A stretch of DNA of 64,000 bases. Origin: Bacteroidetes bacterium MedPE-SWsnd-G2. Its GTDB lineage: Bacteria > Bacteroidota > Bacteroidia > Flavobacteriales > Flavobacteriaceae. Positions 18,622 through 27,690 of the stretch are shown here, in pieces (positions within the stretch are counted from its first letter, which is position 1; every line of letters begins with the position of its first letter). The notes below the pieces were generated by a model that saw only the letters and a list, made by a program, of their open reading frames with translations, was not told the DNA's origin and did not search any database. The stretch lies in the NCBI GenBank assembly GCA_001874335.1, contig MPDE01000004.1, forward strand, positions 124,001 through 188,000. The letters are read 5' to 3'. The translations under genes and the position numbers were made by a program.

Positions 18622-18918
18622 CTATCTTAAAACGACTTTGGTTATTAAATCTTTCCCTATAGATTCATTAAGCATTTTAATGATTTTTTCTTTCCCATAA
18701 CTTAGTTCTTCTCGCAAAACACTAGAACTCAATTGCACATACAATGTATCTCTTTCCAACTTTACAGCGGTTGTATAATTGTTTACACCAGGCCCCATTA
18801 AATTAGCCCATGCTTCGGCCACATTAACGCCATCTAAACCTTTTTGCAAATTATTAGTGTCCACAAATTCTTTGAGAACATCACTTATTTTAAGAAAATC
18901 GTTATTGCGTTTTGCCAT
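18622..18918 (-). CDS. DUF721 (DciA-like) protein
   Basis: 98 residues and no signal peptide. A central 'VAEAWANLMGPGVNNYTTAV' and 'LYVQLSSSVLREELSYGKEKI' fit the DUF721 family. Relatives named DciA load the replicative helicase in many bacteria, and that role here is an inference. It is the last gene of recF-lipoprotein-DUF721. Its ATG overlaps the preceding stop by one base (TAATG). The recF neighbourhood supports a link to replication or repair. Confidence 0.78.
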   Translation of the reverse strand: MAKRNNDFLKISDVLKEFVDTNNLQKGLDGVNVAEAWANLMGPGVNNYTTAVKLERDTLYVQLSSSVLREELSYGKEKIIKMLNESIGKDLITKVVLR

Positions 18919-19334
18919 TAGTCTATTTCTATTGGGGTGTATCTTTTGTAAAGGTAAGTTACTTTATCCGGATTTTTTGTGACAAGTTTAGTTTTGTCTA
19001 ATTGTAAAACCACTTCTGTCCACGAGTCAAATTTTGTAGTGTAGTCTAAATACAAACTATCATTACTAATTCTTAGGTTTAGTATTTCTTGGTCTTTTGA
19101 TGTGATAAAAGTACCATCAAATTTTGGGCTTAATTTTTTTCGAAAACCAAACAAACTATCATTAATTTCTATATAGTCGATCGTGGGGTTATAAGTGTAT
19201 GCTCTTTTGGTGCCATCTTCTAAAATTACTTCTTCAATTTCCCAATAACCAGAAATGTGTTCAATTTGATCGCTTGGTGATGGTGTGCAGCCAAACAGTA
19301 ATACTCCAATTAATATTCCGTATATGAATTTCAT
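18918..19334 (-). CDS. small lipoprotein between recF and DUF721
   Basis: 138 residues. The signal peptide has lipobox LLFGC (Cys16). The mature part is beta-rich ('[20 protein letters not shown]', '[16 protein letters not shown]'), resembling small lipocalin-like lipoproteins of Flavobacteriaceae. Function unknown. Its ATG overlaps the recF stop by 4 bp and its stop overlaps the DUF721 ATG by 1 bp, so an envelope lipoprotein is coupled to replication/repair genes. Confidence 0.75.
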   Translation of the reverse strand: MKFIYGILIGVLLFGCTPSPSDQIEHISGYWEIEEVILEDGTKRAYTYNPTIDYIEINDSLFGFRKKLSPKFDGTFITSKDQEILNLRISNDSLYLDYTTKFDSWTEVVLQLDKTKLVTKNPDKVTYLYKRYTPIEID

Positions 19335-20410
19335 AATTTAAATATTTTATAGGATTGGTGAATTTCTTTCACAACATTTTCAGTTCTATCAGCATGAGTG
19401 TCACTTATAAATAACTGTCCAAATTGATCATCATTTACCAAGCTTATTATTTGACTAACTCTATTTTCATCTAATTTGTCAAAAATGTCATCTAATAATA
19501 GAATAGGAGCAACGCCACTTTGTGCTTTAATAAAATCAAATTGAGCCAATTTTAATGCAATGAGATAAGATTTTTGCTGACCTTGACTACCAAATTTCTT
19601 TATGGGGTGAGACTCTATTTCAAAAGATAAGTCGTCTTTATGAATACCCTTACTGGTATATTGTAGCGCTCTATCTTTATTAAGGGATTGTTCTAAAACC
19701 GATTTAAATTCAGAATCAAACAAGTCACTTTTATAAGATAATTGGACGTTTTCATTTCCATTGCTTATCGCCTTATAGCGGGCTTCGAAAATTGGAGTGA
19801 ACTCATTTAAAAAGGCATTTCGTTTTTCAAATATAGTATGGCCTAAATCGTGTAATTGGTCATTATATATAGAAAGAGTCTCTGCATTGTAGGTTTGATT
19901 AAGTGCAAAATATTTAAGTAAGGCGTTGCGTTGAGACAGAACCTTATTGTAATTAATAAGAGTTGCTAAATAATCATGGTCACCTTGAGAAATGACCCCA
20001 TCTATAAATTTTCTTCGGGTTTCGCTACCTTCAATAATTAAATCCCTATCGGCAGGTGATATGATAACCAGAGGTATAAAGCCAATATGGTCGCTAAATT
20101 TATCATAAGCTTTGGCATTACGTTTAATAATTTTTTTTTGCCCGCGTTTAAGCGATACGATTATTTTTTCGGCCCTTTCGTTTTTATCAAACACACCTTC
20201 AACCACAAAAAAATCTTCACCATGTTTAATATTTTGGGAGGCAATAGGGTTAAAATAGCTTTTTCCTAAGGCCAAATGATAAATGGCATCTAAAGCGTTT
20301 GTTTTTCCAATACCATTGGCACCTACAAAACAGTTAATTTTCGCATCGAAATTGAAAGAATGTGACTCGAAGTTCTTGTAATTCAGCAGAGAAAGCGAAT
20401 TTAATACCAT
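19331..20410 (-). CDS. recF: DNA replication/repair protein RecF
   Basis: 359 residues, typical length. An SMC-like ATPase that promotes RecA loading at gaps. Walker [17 protein letters not shown] near 32-47, signature '[19 protein letters not shown]' near 275, and Walker B with D-loop '[17 protein letters not shown]' near 298-314. The N-terminal strand '[16 protein letters not shown]' is standard RecF. It starts a three-gene coupled operon and diverges from the TPR gene. Confidence 0.96.
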   Translation of the reverse strand: MVLNSLSLLNYKNFESHSFNFDAKINCFVGANGIGKTNALDAIYHLALGKSYFNPIASQNIKHGEDFFVVEGVFDKNERAEKIIVSLKRGQKKIIKRNAKAYDKFSDHIGFIPLVIISPADRDLIIEGSETRRKFIDGVISQGDHDYLATLINYNKVLSQRNALLKYFALNQTYNAETLSIYNDQLHDLGHTIFEKRNAFLNEFTPIFEARYKAISNGNENVQLSYKSDLFDSEFKSVLEQSLNKDRALQYTSKGIHKDDLSFEIESHPIKKFGSQGQQKSYLIALKLAQFDFIKAQSGVAPILLLDDIFDKLDENRVSQIISLVNDDQFGQLFISDTHADRTENVVKEIHQSYKIFKL

Positions 20411-20517
20411 AGAATTTATAAATGTGAAAGCAAATTAGGCGACTTAATTTTACCTAAAAAGGTGCAAATTATTGAAAATTATCAAATAAAATATCTTTTA
20501 TATCTGAATAAAAATTT

Positions 20518-20525
20518 TATTTTTG
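20518..20525 (+). promoter_or_regulatory. -7 element TATTTTTG upstream of the TPR gene
   Basis: Fits TAnnTTTG, 21 nt before the ATG at 20547. It overlaps an in-frame TTG (20523), which argues against that longer start. Confidence 0.5.
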
Positions 20526-20546
20526 CCGGGCACAAATAGTGAATTT

Positions 20547-21311
20547 ATGGCAACTTATAAGAAAAGAGGATACAAACCAAAAACAAAGGTTGAGAAGGTT
20601 GAAGAGGTTGAAGAGCACTCAACTACAGCAGAAGTATTTAATACCCTGGACGAGTCTGCGTCTAAGACAGAAGAATGGGTAATTGCTAATCAAAAGAACA
20701 TTTTTATTTTGGTAGCACTTGTAGCTGTTGTTGTTTTGGGGTATTTAGGTTATAATAAATTTGTAGCTGAACCTCAAAATGAATTGGCTATGAACGACAT
20801 GTATAAAGCTCAAAGTTATTTTGAACAAGCTTTGGCTGGTGTTGATTCAGATTCTTTATATAACCTATCTCTAAACGGAGGTGAAGGTAAATACGGGATG
20901 TTAGATATTATTGAAAATTACAGTGGTACTGATGCGGCTAACTTAGCAAGCTATTACGCAGGTATGGCTTACCTTAATACAAAAGATTACAAAAATGCAA
21001 TCGAATATTTAAGTGACTTTTCAAGTGACGATAAAATGTTAGCGCCTATTGCTCAAGGTTCTATTGGAGATGCCTTTGTTCAATTAGACCAGGCAAGTGA
21101 TGCTTTAGGGTATTATGAAAAAGCGATTGGATTAAACACAAATAATTACACAACACCATTATATCTTTTTAAAGCTGGTCAATTGGCTTTAAATTCTGGT
21201 GATGCTGCGAAAGCATTAAAGTACTTCAATAGAATTAAAACTGAGTTTTCTGCCTCTACTGAAGCTACTAACATAGATACATTTATTGGTAAGGCAGAAG
21301 CAAGCATGTAA
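20547..21311 (+). CDS. single-pass membrane protein with TPR repeats (YfgM-like)
   Basis: 254 residues from the ATG at 20547. The N-terminal 45 residues are charged and Glu/Lys-rich (KVEKVEEVEEH). One membrane segment lies near 49-72 ('NIFILVALVAVVVLGYLGY'), then an extracytoplasmic TPR region ('ASYYAGMAYLNTKDYKNAIE', 'GSIGDAFVQLDQASDALGYY', 'LFKAGQLALNSGDAAKALKY'). The layout resembles YfgM, a periplasmic-facing translocon partner, but this is inference. It ends 2 nt before the ribH ATG. Confidence 0.82.
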   Translation: MATYKKRGYKPKTKVEKVEEVEEHSTTAEVFNTLDESASKTEEWVIANQKNIFILVALVAVVVLGYLGYNKFVAEPQNELAMNDMYKAQSYFEQALAGVDSDSLYNLSLNGGEGKYGMLDIIENYSGTDAANLASYYAGMAYLNTKDYKNAIEYLSDFSSDDKMLAPIAQGSIGDAFVQLDQASDALGYYEKAIGLNTNNYTTPLYLFKAGQLALNSGDAAKALKYFNRIKTEFSASTEATNIDTFIGKAEASM

Positions 21312-21313
21312 TT

Positions 21314-21799
21314 ATGGCAACTGCAAATACTAATTTATCTGTATATGATAAGTCTACAATCCCAAACGCGAAAAATTTTCGGTTTGGGATTGTTGTTTCA
21401 GAATGGAATTTTGAAATTACAAATGGCCTTTACCAAGGTGCTTTAGATGCTTTGGTTGATAACGGTGTAGCCGAGAGTAATATTATTAAATGGGATGTGC
21501 CAGGAAGTTTTGAACTTATTTATGGCGCCAAAAAAATGATATCTCAAGAGGTTGATGCTGTAATTGCCATAGGTAGTGTAATCCAAGGCGAAACGAAACA
21601 TTTTGATTTTGTTTGTGAAGGTGTCACTCAAGGCATTAAAGATTTAAACATCCAAACAGATACACCAGTTATTTTTTGCGTGTTAACAGATAACAACATG
21701 CAACAAGCCATAGACCGCTCTGGTGGTATTCATGGAAATAAAGGTGTTGAAGCTGCCATTGCGGCTATAAAAATGGCAGATATTCGTCGTAAAGCTTAA
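21314..21799 (+). CDS. ribH: 6,7-dimethyl-8-ribityllumazine synthase
   Basis: 161 residues. It condenses the ribityl-pyrimidine with dihydroxybutanone phosphate in riboflavin synthesis. Visible motifs are 'VSEWNFEITNGLYQGA' for ribityl binding, 'DVPGSFELIYGAK' near 55-67, 'IAIGSVIQGETKHFDFV' with the catalytic His near 95, and 'GIHGNKGVEAAIAAI'. It is co-transcribed with the TPR gene. No other rib gene is nearby. Confidence 0.97.
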   Translation: MATANTNLSVYDKSTIPNAKNFRFGIVVSEWNFEITNGLYQGALDALVDNGVAESNIIKWDVPGSFELIYGAKKMISQEVDAVIAIGSVIQGETKHFDFVCEGVTQGIKDLNIQTDTPVIFCVLTDNNMQQAIDRSGGIHGNKGVEAAIAAIKMADIRRKA

Positions 21800-21886
21800 A
21801 TTTTTGTAATATATGTCTGTTTTTTCATCAAAGATTGTGTTAACAATTTTTAGGATGAAAGCGGCATGATTTGTGTGTAAATTAAG

Positions 21887-21894
21887 TAACTTTG
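21887..21894 (+). promoter_or_regulatory. -7 element TAACTTTG upstream of the small membrane protein gene
   Basis: Fits TAnnTTTG, 14 nt before the ATG at 21909. It argues against an in-frame TTG start at 21873. Confidence 0.5.
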
Positions 21895-21908
21895 ATTTAG
21901 TACAAGTT

Positions 21909-22190
21909 ATGGGGATATTTAAAACACGCCGAAATAAAAAATTCAATTATACACCACAGCATTACAAACGTAATGGTGATGGTAGTCCATTTGAAATTAA
22001 AGGCCGGTTTGACGAGTATAGAAAAACAATAGGACCATCAAAAGGGATAAAGGGTAAAGTTACTCAAGCTTGGGATGAGTTTAAATACGAGAAAGATCAA
22101 TCTGCCAACAAACGCATATTAATTGTTATTGCAATTTTGGTTTTAATTTTCCTTTTTATCATTGATTTTGATTTATCAATATTCTTTTAA
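21909..22190 (+). CDS. small membrane protein between ribH and mutL
   Basis: 93 residues from the ATG at 21909. A basic N-terminal part ('FKTRRNKKFNYTPQHYKRN') and a charged middle ('GKVTQAWDEFKYEKDQ') precede a C-terminal hydrophobic segment of about 20 residues. The protein is therefore tail-anchored. I recognise no named domain. The gene ends 9 nt before mutL and is probably co-transcribed with it. Confidence 0.7.
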   Translation: MGIFKTRRNKKFNYTPQHYKRNGDGSPFEIKGRFDEYRKTIGPSKGIKGKVTQAWDEFKYEKDQSANKRILIVIAILVLIFLFIIDFDLSIFF

Positions 22191-22199
22191 TCCTATTTA

Positions 22200-24077
22200 A
22201 TGGCCGATATTATTCAGTTATTACCAGATCATGTGGCTAACCAAATTGCTGCAGGAGAAGTGGTTCAACGACCAGCTTCTGTTGTGAAAGAGTTGTTAGA
22301 AAATGCTATTGATGCTGGTGCCGCACATATTTCTCTAATTGCTAAAGATGCCGGAAAAACACTTATTCAAGTGGTAGATAATGGAAAAGGCATGAGTGCT
22401 ACCGATGCTCGACTTAGTTTTGAACGACATGCAACCTCTAAAATTAAATCGGCTGACGATTTATTTAGTTTAAACACTAAGGGGTTTAGGGGAGAGGCCT
22501 TAGCTAGTATCGCAGCTATTGCTCATGTAGATTTAAAAACTAAACAGGATCAAGATGATTTAGGGACTCATATTGTGATTGAAGGTAGTACCATTAAAGA
22601 TCAAGATTTAGTAGTTACACCTCAAGGTACATCTCTTTCTGTAAAGCATTTGTTTTTTAATATTCCTGCAAGACGAAACTTTCTAAAATCGGATGCAGTA
22701 GAAATTAGACATATCATTGATGAATTTCAGCGTGTAGCATTGGCACATCCAAGTATTGCCTTTGTAATGATGCATAATGGTAGTGAATCTTTTAACTTGC
22801 CTGTTAGCAATTATAGGCAACGCGTTGTAAATATCTTTGGATCTAAAACCAATGAAAAATTAGTACCTGTAGAGGAAGATACCGAGGTTCTTAAAATATC
22901 TGGTTTTGTGGGGAAACCAGAATTTGCTAAACGTTCAAAATCTGAACAATTCTTTTTTGTAAATAACAGATTTATTAAGAGTCCGTATTTAAATCATGCA
23001 GTGAATGCTGCTTACGAAGGTTTAATAAAAGATGGAAGTCACCCCAGTTACTATTTAAATTTAAAAGTGGATCCAAAGTCTATTGATATCAATATTCATC
23101 CCACTAAAACCGAAATAAAATTTGATGATGAGCATACGCTTTATGCCATTTTAAGATCGGCAATTAAGCATAGTTTAGGACAGTTTAATATAGCACCTGT
23201 TTTAGATTTTGATCATGATCCTAATTTAGATACGCCTTATAATTTTGAGGGAAAATCAAGTGTTACGCCACAAGTTGAGGTGAACAGAGATTTTAACCCT
23301 TTTAAAGATGAGGTCATGTCTACTTCAACACCAAGACCAGCAGGACAGCACATAAATTTTAAAAAAGAGGTACCCTCAAATTGGGAAAGCCTTTATGTAG
23401 GTGTTGAATCTAAGGGAACCCGTCAAGAATCTGATTTTAGTGAGGTTCAATTTGAAAGCGAACCAGAATCTCAGGAGTTGTTTGAATCGGGTTCTTCAGC
23501 GTTTGATGTAGGTCAAAGCACCTATCAACTTCATAATAAATATGTGGTAAGTAGTATTAAATCTGGCGTCTTATTTATAGATCAAAATAGAGCTCACCGA
23601 AGAGTGTTGTATGAGAAAATGTTGAGCCATATTACTGTGCAACAAGCGGTAAGTCAGCAATTGCTTTTTCCTTTACAATTACATTTTTCAGCTTCTGAGA
23701 TTGAAATATTACAAACTTTAAAACAGGATTTAGAGCATACTGGTTTTGTGTTTTCAAAATTTGAAGACGAAAGTATTGAAATTACGGGTACTCCCATAAA
23801 TGTTTCAGAAAGTGAGGTATCTATAGTGTTAGAGCAATTAATTAGCGACATGCAACAGGATATACCAGATGTAAACTTTAGTGCTACAGATATGTTAGCA
23901 AAGTCAATGGCTAAAAGTATGGCGATAAAAGGAGGGCAATCACTTTCATCAGTAGAACAAGAACATTTGGTAAATAGTTTGTTTGCTTGTAAGGAACCCA
24001 ATGTGTCTCCTGAACAAAAAACAACCTTTATTACAATGACTTTAGATGAGTTAGATAGAAAATTTATTACCTTTTAA
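22200..24077 (+). CDS. mutL: DNA mismatch repair protein MutL
   Basis: 625 residues. The N-terminal GHKL ATPase has ENAIDAGA (34-41), DNGKGM near 61, TKGFRGEALASIAAI near 95, and 'FFNIPARRNFLKSD'. The transducer domain carries 'QFFFVNNRFIKSPYLNHAV'. A Glu/Ser-rich linker (about 345-435) precedes a C-terminal dimerisation domain. The endonuclease motif, DQHA(x)2E(x)4E in nicking MutLs, reads DQNRAHRRVLYE at 461-472: the metal His is Asn and the first Glu is Arg. The late CPHGRP-type motif is replaced by 'FACKEPNVS'. Nicking activity is therefore doubtful. It is followed 16 nt later by rhomboid genes. Confidence 0.95.
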   Translation: MADIIQLLPDHVANQIAAGEVVQRPASVVKELLENAIDAGAAHISLIAKDAGKTLIQVVDNGKGMSATDARLSFERHATSKIKSADDLFSLNTKGFRGEALASIAAIAHVDLKTKQDQDDLGTHIVIEGSTIKDQDLVVTPQGTSLSVKHLFFNIPARRNFLKSDAVEIRHIIDEFQRVALAHPSIAFVMMHNGSESFNLPVSNYRQRVVNIFGSKTNEKLVPVEEDTEVLKISGFVGKPEFAKRSKSEQFFFVNNRFIKSPYLNHAVNAAYEGLIKDGSHPSYYLNLKVDPKSIDINIHPTKTEIKFDDEHTLYAILRSAIKHSLGQFNIAPVLDFDHDPNLDTPYNFEGKSSVTPQVEVNRDFNPFKDEVMSTSTPRPAGQHINFKKEVPSNWESLYVGVESKGTRQESDFSEVQFESEPESQELFESGSSAFDVGQSTYQLHNKYVVSSIKSGVLFIDQNRAHRRVLYEKMLSHITVQQAVSQQLLFPLQLHFSASEIEILQTLKQDLEHTGFVFSKFEDESIEITGTPINVSESEVSIVLEQLISDMQQDIPDVNFSATDMLAKSMAKSMAIKGGQSLSSVEQEHLVNSLFACKEPNVSPEQKTTFITMTLDELDRKFITF

Positions 24078-24093
24078 TTAAGTTTTTAAAATT

Positions 24094-24843
24094 ATGATGC
24101 AAATTTCTGAAACCGTAAAACACCTTATTATCATTAATGTAATAATGTTTATCGGTACACTTACTATAGGTAATGGCCAATTGTTTTATGATTGGTTTGC
24201 TTTATACTTCCCATATAATGAAGCGTTTCAACCTTGGCAAATTTTTACTCATATGTTTATGCATGGAGGTCCAAGTCACATATTGTTTAACATGTTTGCG
24301 TTATGGATGTTTGGAACGGCTGTAGAGCAAAGGTTTGGTTCTAAAAAGTTTTTGTTTTTCTATATTTCATCAGGCTTAGGGGCTGCGTTAATAATGCTAG
24401 GTTATTATTTCTTTCAATATATTCCTGTTGAAAATATGCTGGTAGAATCGGGATTGACAAGGGCCGAAATTCACCAAATGCTTACAACTAATAAGTTGAT
24501 AAATGGTATTTCTGATGTTCAGATGGCTAATCTTCAAAGTATTTTTCCAATTTTCAATTCTACTATGGTAGGAGCATCTGGAGCTATTATGGGAGTGTTG
24601 GTTGCTTTTGGTATGATGAATCCAAATGCAAAGCTGATGCTTATATTTTTGCCCATTCCTATTAAAGCTAAATACTTTATTCCAGGAATAATTTTAATGG
24701 ATTTAATTTCAGCTTTAACCGGACAATCCTTTTTTAGTCCGAGTAACACGGCCTATATAGCACATATTGGGGGAGCGCTAACAGGCTTTTTAATTATGTG
24801 GTACTGGAAAAAAACACAGTTCAACCAAAACAGATGGAACTAA
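24094..24843 (+). CDS. rhomboid-family intramembrane serine protease, first copy
   Basis: 249 residues and six or more hydrophobic segments. The N-terminal 'HMFMHGGPSHILFNMFALW' (HxxxN motif) is near 53-71, catalytic Ser162 lies in VGASGAIMG, and catalytic His near 226 lies in 'YIAHIGGALTGF'. A loop of about 45 residues is inserted before the catalytic Ser segment. It cleaves within transmembrane helices, and the substrate is unknown. Its TAA is immediately followed by the ATG of a second rhomboid. Confidence 0.93.
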   Translation: MMQISETVKHLIIINVIMFIGTLTIGNGQLFYDWFALYFPYNEAFQPWQIFTHMFMHGGPSHILFNMFALWMFGTAVEQRFGSKKFLFFYISSGLGAALIMLGYYFFQYIPVENMLVESGLTRAEIHQMLTTNKLINGISDVQMANLQSIFPIFNSTMVGASGAIMGVLVAFGMMNPNAKLMLIFLPIPIKAKYFIPGIILMDLISALTGQSFFSPSNTAYIAHIGGALTGFLIMWYWKKTQFNQNRWN

Positions 24844-25713
24844 ATGGCTGGACAATTAGATAATTTAAGCTATAAATTTAAAGCCTTAAACGCTTTAGAG
24901 AAAATAATTGCAATAGATGTATTGTTGTTTGTAGTTGCCTTTTTATTGGATAAATTATTTAGAATCCATAAGGCATTATTTTGGTTAGAATTACCAAGTC
25001 AATTATCATCTTTTATAGTCAAACCTTGGAGTATTTTAACCTATGGGTTTGTGCATTATGATATTTTTCATCTGCTTTTTAATATGCTCTTTTTGTATTA
25101 TTTGTCGCGCATGTTGCTTAATCTGTTTAGTACTAAATTGGTGTTGAATATTTACTTTTTGGGGATTCTATTTGGCGGACTTTGCTTTATGGCGGCGTAT
25201 AATATTTTACCGCAATCTATGGTGGGGATAGGTGCTCATTTGGTTGGAGCTTCAGCTGGGGTTAGAGCTTTATTGCTATTTCTTTGTGCTTATATGCCCA
25301 ACAATGAAGTAAGAGTTATAAAGTTTAATGTCAAACTAAAATGGGTAGGTATATTTATTGTTGTTATTGATGTTTTGGGCCTATTTGGCGGTAATATGGG
25401 GGGGCATGTGGCACATTTAGGTGGTGGTCTTTTGGGATATCTTTACGCTACGCAATTATTAAAAGGGAATGATATAGGTAAAGGATTTGAGCGCTTTATG
25501 GATAGTGTTATGAGTCTTTTTCAAAAGAAATCTAATCTTAAAACGGTTCATAAACGTAAGAAGAAAGATTTTGCAGGTCATACTAAAGAAGATTTTAGCG
25601 AGTTTAATAAGCAGAAAAAAATTGATTTAATTCTTGATAAAATCAGTAAAAGCGGATACGAGAGTCTTACTAAAGATGAAAAGGCGTATTTGTTTAAAGC
25701 AGGAAAGGAATAA
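24844..25713 (+). CDS. rhomboid-family intramembrane serine protease, second copy
   Basis: 289 residues. HxxxxN-type 'HYDIFHLLFNMLFLYY' near 71-86, Ser137 in VGASAGVRALL, and His in 'GGHVAHLGGGLLGY' near 190. A cytoplasmic C-terminal tail of about 75 charged residues ('KTVHKRKKKDFAGHTKEDF') is absent from the first copy. Catalytic residues look intact. It abuts the first copy with no gap, and the endonuclease-like gene follows 6 nt later. Confidence 0.93.
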   Translation: MAGQLDNLSYKFKALNALEKIIAIDVLLFVVAFLLDKLFRIHKALFWLELPSQLSSFIVKPWSILTYGFVHYDIFHLLFNMLFLYYLSRMLLNLFSTKLVLNIYFLGILFGGLCFMAAYNILPQSMVGIGAHLVGASAGVRALLLFLCAYMPNNEVRVIKFNVKLKWVGIFIVVIDVLGLFGGNMGGHVAHLGGGLLGYLYATQLLKGNDIGKGFERFMDSVMSLFQKKSNLKTVHKRKKKDFAGHTKEDFSEFNKQKKIDLILDKISKSGYESLTKDEKAYLFKAGKE

Positions 25714-25719
25714 GAAATT

Positions 25720-26739
25720 ATGAAAGGCCTTAAATTCTTTGATAAACTTGTATTTGTCTTAAATACTATTGCAGCAATTACTCTGCTTTTGTCATATGTT
25801 TTGGCTTATCTGCCACCAAAGCAATTTGCATCTTTATCGGTATTGAGTTTAGCTGTCCCTTTTTTAATTGTCTTAAACTTATTATTCTTTTTGTATTGGT
25901 TGTTTAAAATGAAAAGACAATTAATGTTATCCCTTTTTGTGCTCTTATTAGGGTATAGTTATTTGTTTTCATTTTTTAAAATTTCTAAATCTGAAATAGT
26001 CACAGAAGAGCCCAATTTTAAAATCATGAATTATAATGTTAGACTTTTCAATTTGTACAATTGGATTGAAGGTGATAATGTTACCGCACAAATAAATGAT
26101 TTTATCCTTCAGAAAGAGCCAGATGTAATATGTTTTCAGGAATATATTAGGCATGATGATATTCATTTAAAGGCTTATAATAATACAGACAAGTTATTCC
26201 CTAAAACTTCAAAATGCGGATTGGCAGTGTATTCAAAGTATCCAATTATCAATGCGAATCTCATTGAGTTTGATAACTCTTATAACAATGCGATGTATGC
26301 CGATATTGTAAAGGGAGGTGATACGCTTAGAGTTTTTAATGTACACTTACAATCTTCAGGGATTAATACAGACGTAGATAAGCTCTCTGAAAGCTCTTCT
26401 ATGGTTTTGAGGGATAGGCTTTCAGAAATCTTTAAAATCCAGCAAGATCAAGCAGAATTGGTTTTAAAGCATAAAGAGCAGTCCCCTTATCCTGTTTTGA
26501 TCACCGGCGATTTTAATAATACAGCTTATTCTTATGTTTACCGAAAAATTAAGGGTGATTTTAATGATGCCTTTGTGCAAGCTGGCCAAGGGTTTGGCCG
26601 TACTTTTAATTTCAAATTTTTTCCTGTAAGAATTGATTTTGTACTGGTAGAGCCGGAGGTAAATGTTTTGAATTTTGAAACTTTTGATCAGAAGCTTTCA
26701 GACCATTTTCCAATAATGGCAACTTTAAACTTACATTAA
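25720..26739 (+). CDS. membrane-anchored endonuclease/exonuclease/phosphatase-family protein
   Basis: 339 residues. Three hydrophobic N-terminal segments (about 10-30, 38-62, 67-87) are followed by an EEP domain: MNYNVRLFN near 103, PDVICFQEY near 131, 'FNVHLQSSGI', ITGDFNNTAYSY near 260 and SDHFPIMATL at the end. The metal-binding Glu, Asp-Asn and final Asp-His are all present. The phosphodiester substrate could be nucleic acid, lipid or sugar phosphate. Its last 9 bp overlap the convergent DUF6122 gene. Confidence 0.9.
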   Translation: MKGLKFFDKLVFVLNTIAAITLLLSYVLAYLPPKQFASLSVLSLAVPFLIVLNLLFFLYWLFKMKRQLMLSLFVLLLGYSYLFSFFKISKSEIVTEEPNFKIMNYNVRLFNLYNWIEGDNVTAQINDFILQKEPDVICFQEYIRHDDIHLKAYNNTDKLFPKTSKCGLAVYSKYPIINANLIEFDNSYNNAMYADIVKGGDTLRVFNVHLQSSGINTDVDKLSESSSMVLRDRLSEIFKIQQDQAELVLKHKEQSPYPVLITGDFNNTAYSYVYRKIKGDFNDAFVQAGQGFGRTFNFKFFPVRIDFVLVEPEVNVLNFETFDQKLSDHFPIMATLNLH

Positions 26740-27036
26740 TAAGCAATCTGCGGTATCAGCAATAATATGAATTACCAACCCTAAACCAAGCATTCGTAAA
26801 GGTTTTACAAATAAGAAACCAAAGTATACAGCAATAGCATAATAGGAGTGAAGTGGATGAAATCCAACACTACATCTGTTGCGATCAAAAATGGGGTTTG
26901 CTAGGAGATGATCTAAGTCTATTACAAAGGTTAATAGCATTACCAAATAAGCCTTTTTCCAATTATTTTTAAAGAAAATTAAAGCTACAGCTAAAGGCAA
27001 TCCAAAGTGAATTCCATAATGTACAGCGGTTTGCAT
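26731..27036 (-). CDS. DUF6122-family small membrane protein
   Basis: 101 residues from the ATG at 27036. A TTG at 27042 overlapping the WbqC stop as TTGA is an alternative start. Several hydrophobic segments and conserved-looking His/Asp residues occur ('TAVHYGIHFGLP', 'FVIDLDHLLANPIFD', 'CSVGFHPLHSYYAI', 'VIHIIADTADC'). The His/Asp pattern resembles membrane metal-dependent hydrolases (YdjM-like), but this is only an impression. It is the last gene of the WbqC unit. Confidence 0.75.
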   Translation of the reverse strand: MQTAVHYGIHFGLPLAVALIFFKNNWKKAYLVMLLTFVIDLDHLLANPIFDRNRCSVGFHPLHSYYAIAVYFGFLFVKPLRMLGLGLVIHIIADTADCLLM

Positions 27037-27038
27037 GC

Positions 27039-27659
27039 TCAATAAATTATGGTTTGTTCTTCGAGATATGAAAAGGCATTTGGCCCTTCATTACAAATTA
27101 AATCTAAAACACTTAAGTTGGGTATAAAGCCGTGTTTGTTTGAGAAAACTTGTGTGTAGGGTGTCAAATTTTGGGCTATTTCTTTTTTGCTTTTTATTAG
27201 TGTTCTCGCATCTAAGTTTGAGGGAAGTACTTTTTCAAAATTAGAAGTTTCAGTGTAATTAAAATCTAACTGTAGGCAGTCAAAAATGGTTTCTAAACAT
27301 TTAAGATTAAAATCTAATAAATACTTCACCTTTAATTCGAATAACGGACGTAAATCATCTTCATAAAATTCAAAATAAGGTGATGTTTTATAAGCCGATT
27401 CTAAAGATTTCCAATGAATACTTTGCCAGTTACTATCCTTGGATGCCAAAACATCTTTATAAAGTTTCCTGTCTTTTTGAGTATGAACAACTGGGATGTT
27501 TAGCAACAGTTTTCCGTTTGCTCCGTAAATAAAACATCTGTTTCTATAGGTTTGCTTTTGAAAATTATCACAGACTTCAAATTCAAAACTATCTGCTTTC
27601 ACCATGGTAGCCAATGCAGCAATGTTTGGGAAATACGACGGATGTAGCGTGACATTCAT
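27039..27659 (-). CDS. WbqC-family protein
   Basis: 206 residues and no signal peptide. It begins 'TLHPSYFPNIAALATM' and carries 'QKQTYRNRCFIYGANGK', 'SIHWKSLESAYKTSPYFEFY' and the C-terminal 'FIPNLSVLDLICNEGPNA', all hallmarks of the WbqC family. The family is sometimes linked to O-antigen or polysaccharide loci, but its reaction is unknown. It lies 31 nt after lepB in the same direction. Confidence 0.88.
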   Translation of the reverse strand: MNVTLHPSYFPNIAALATMVKADSFEFEVCDNFQKQTYRNRCFIYGANGKLLLNIPVVHTQKDRKLYKDVLASKDSNWQSIHWKSLESAYKTSPYFEFYEDDLRPLFELKVKYLLDFNLKCLETIFDCLQLDFNYTETSNFEKVLPSNLDARTLIKSKKEIAQNLTPYTQVFSNKHGFIPNLSVLDLICNEGPNAFSYLEEQTIIY

Positions 27660-27690
27660 AATCTTATAACTCTAATAAAAATAGGTTTGA

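Noticed and set aside
23654-24001. 115-codon antisense frame in mutL
   Set aside because: Shadow of mutL codon usage; Cys/Ser-rich translation without a recognisable domain.
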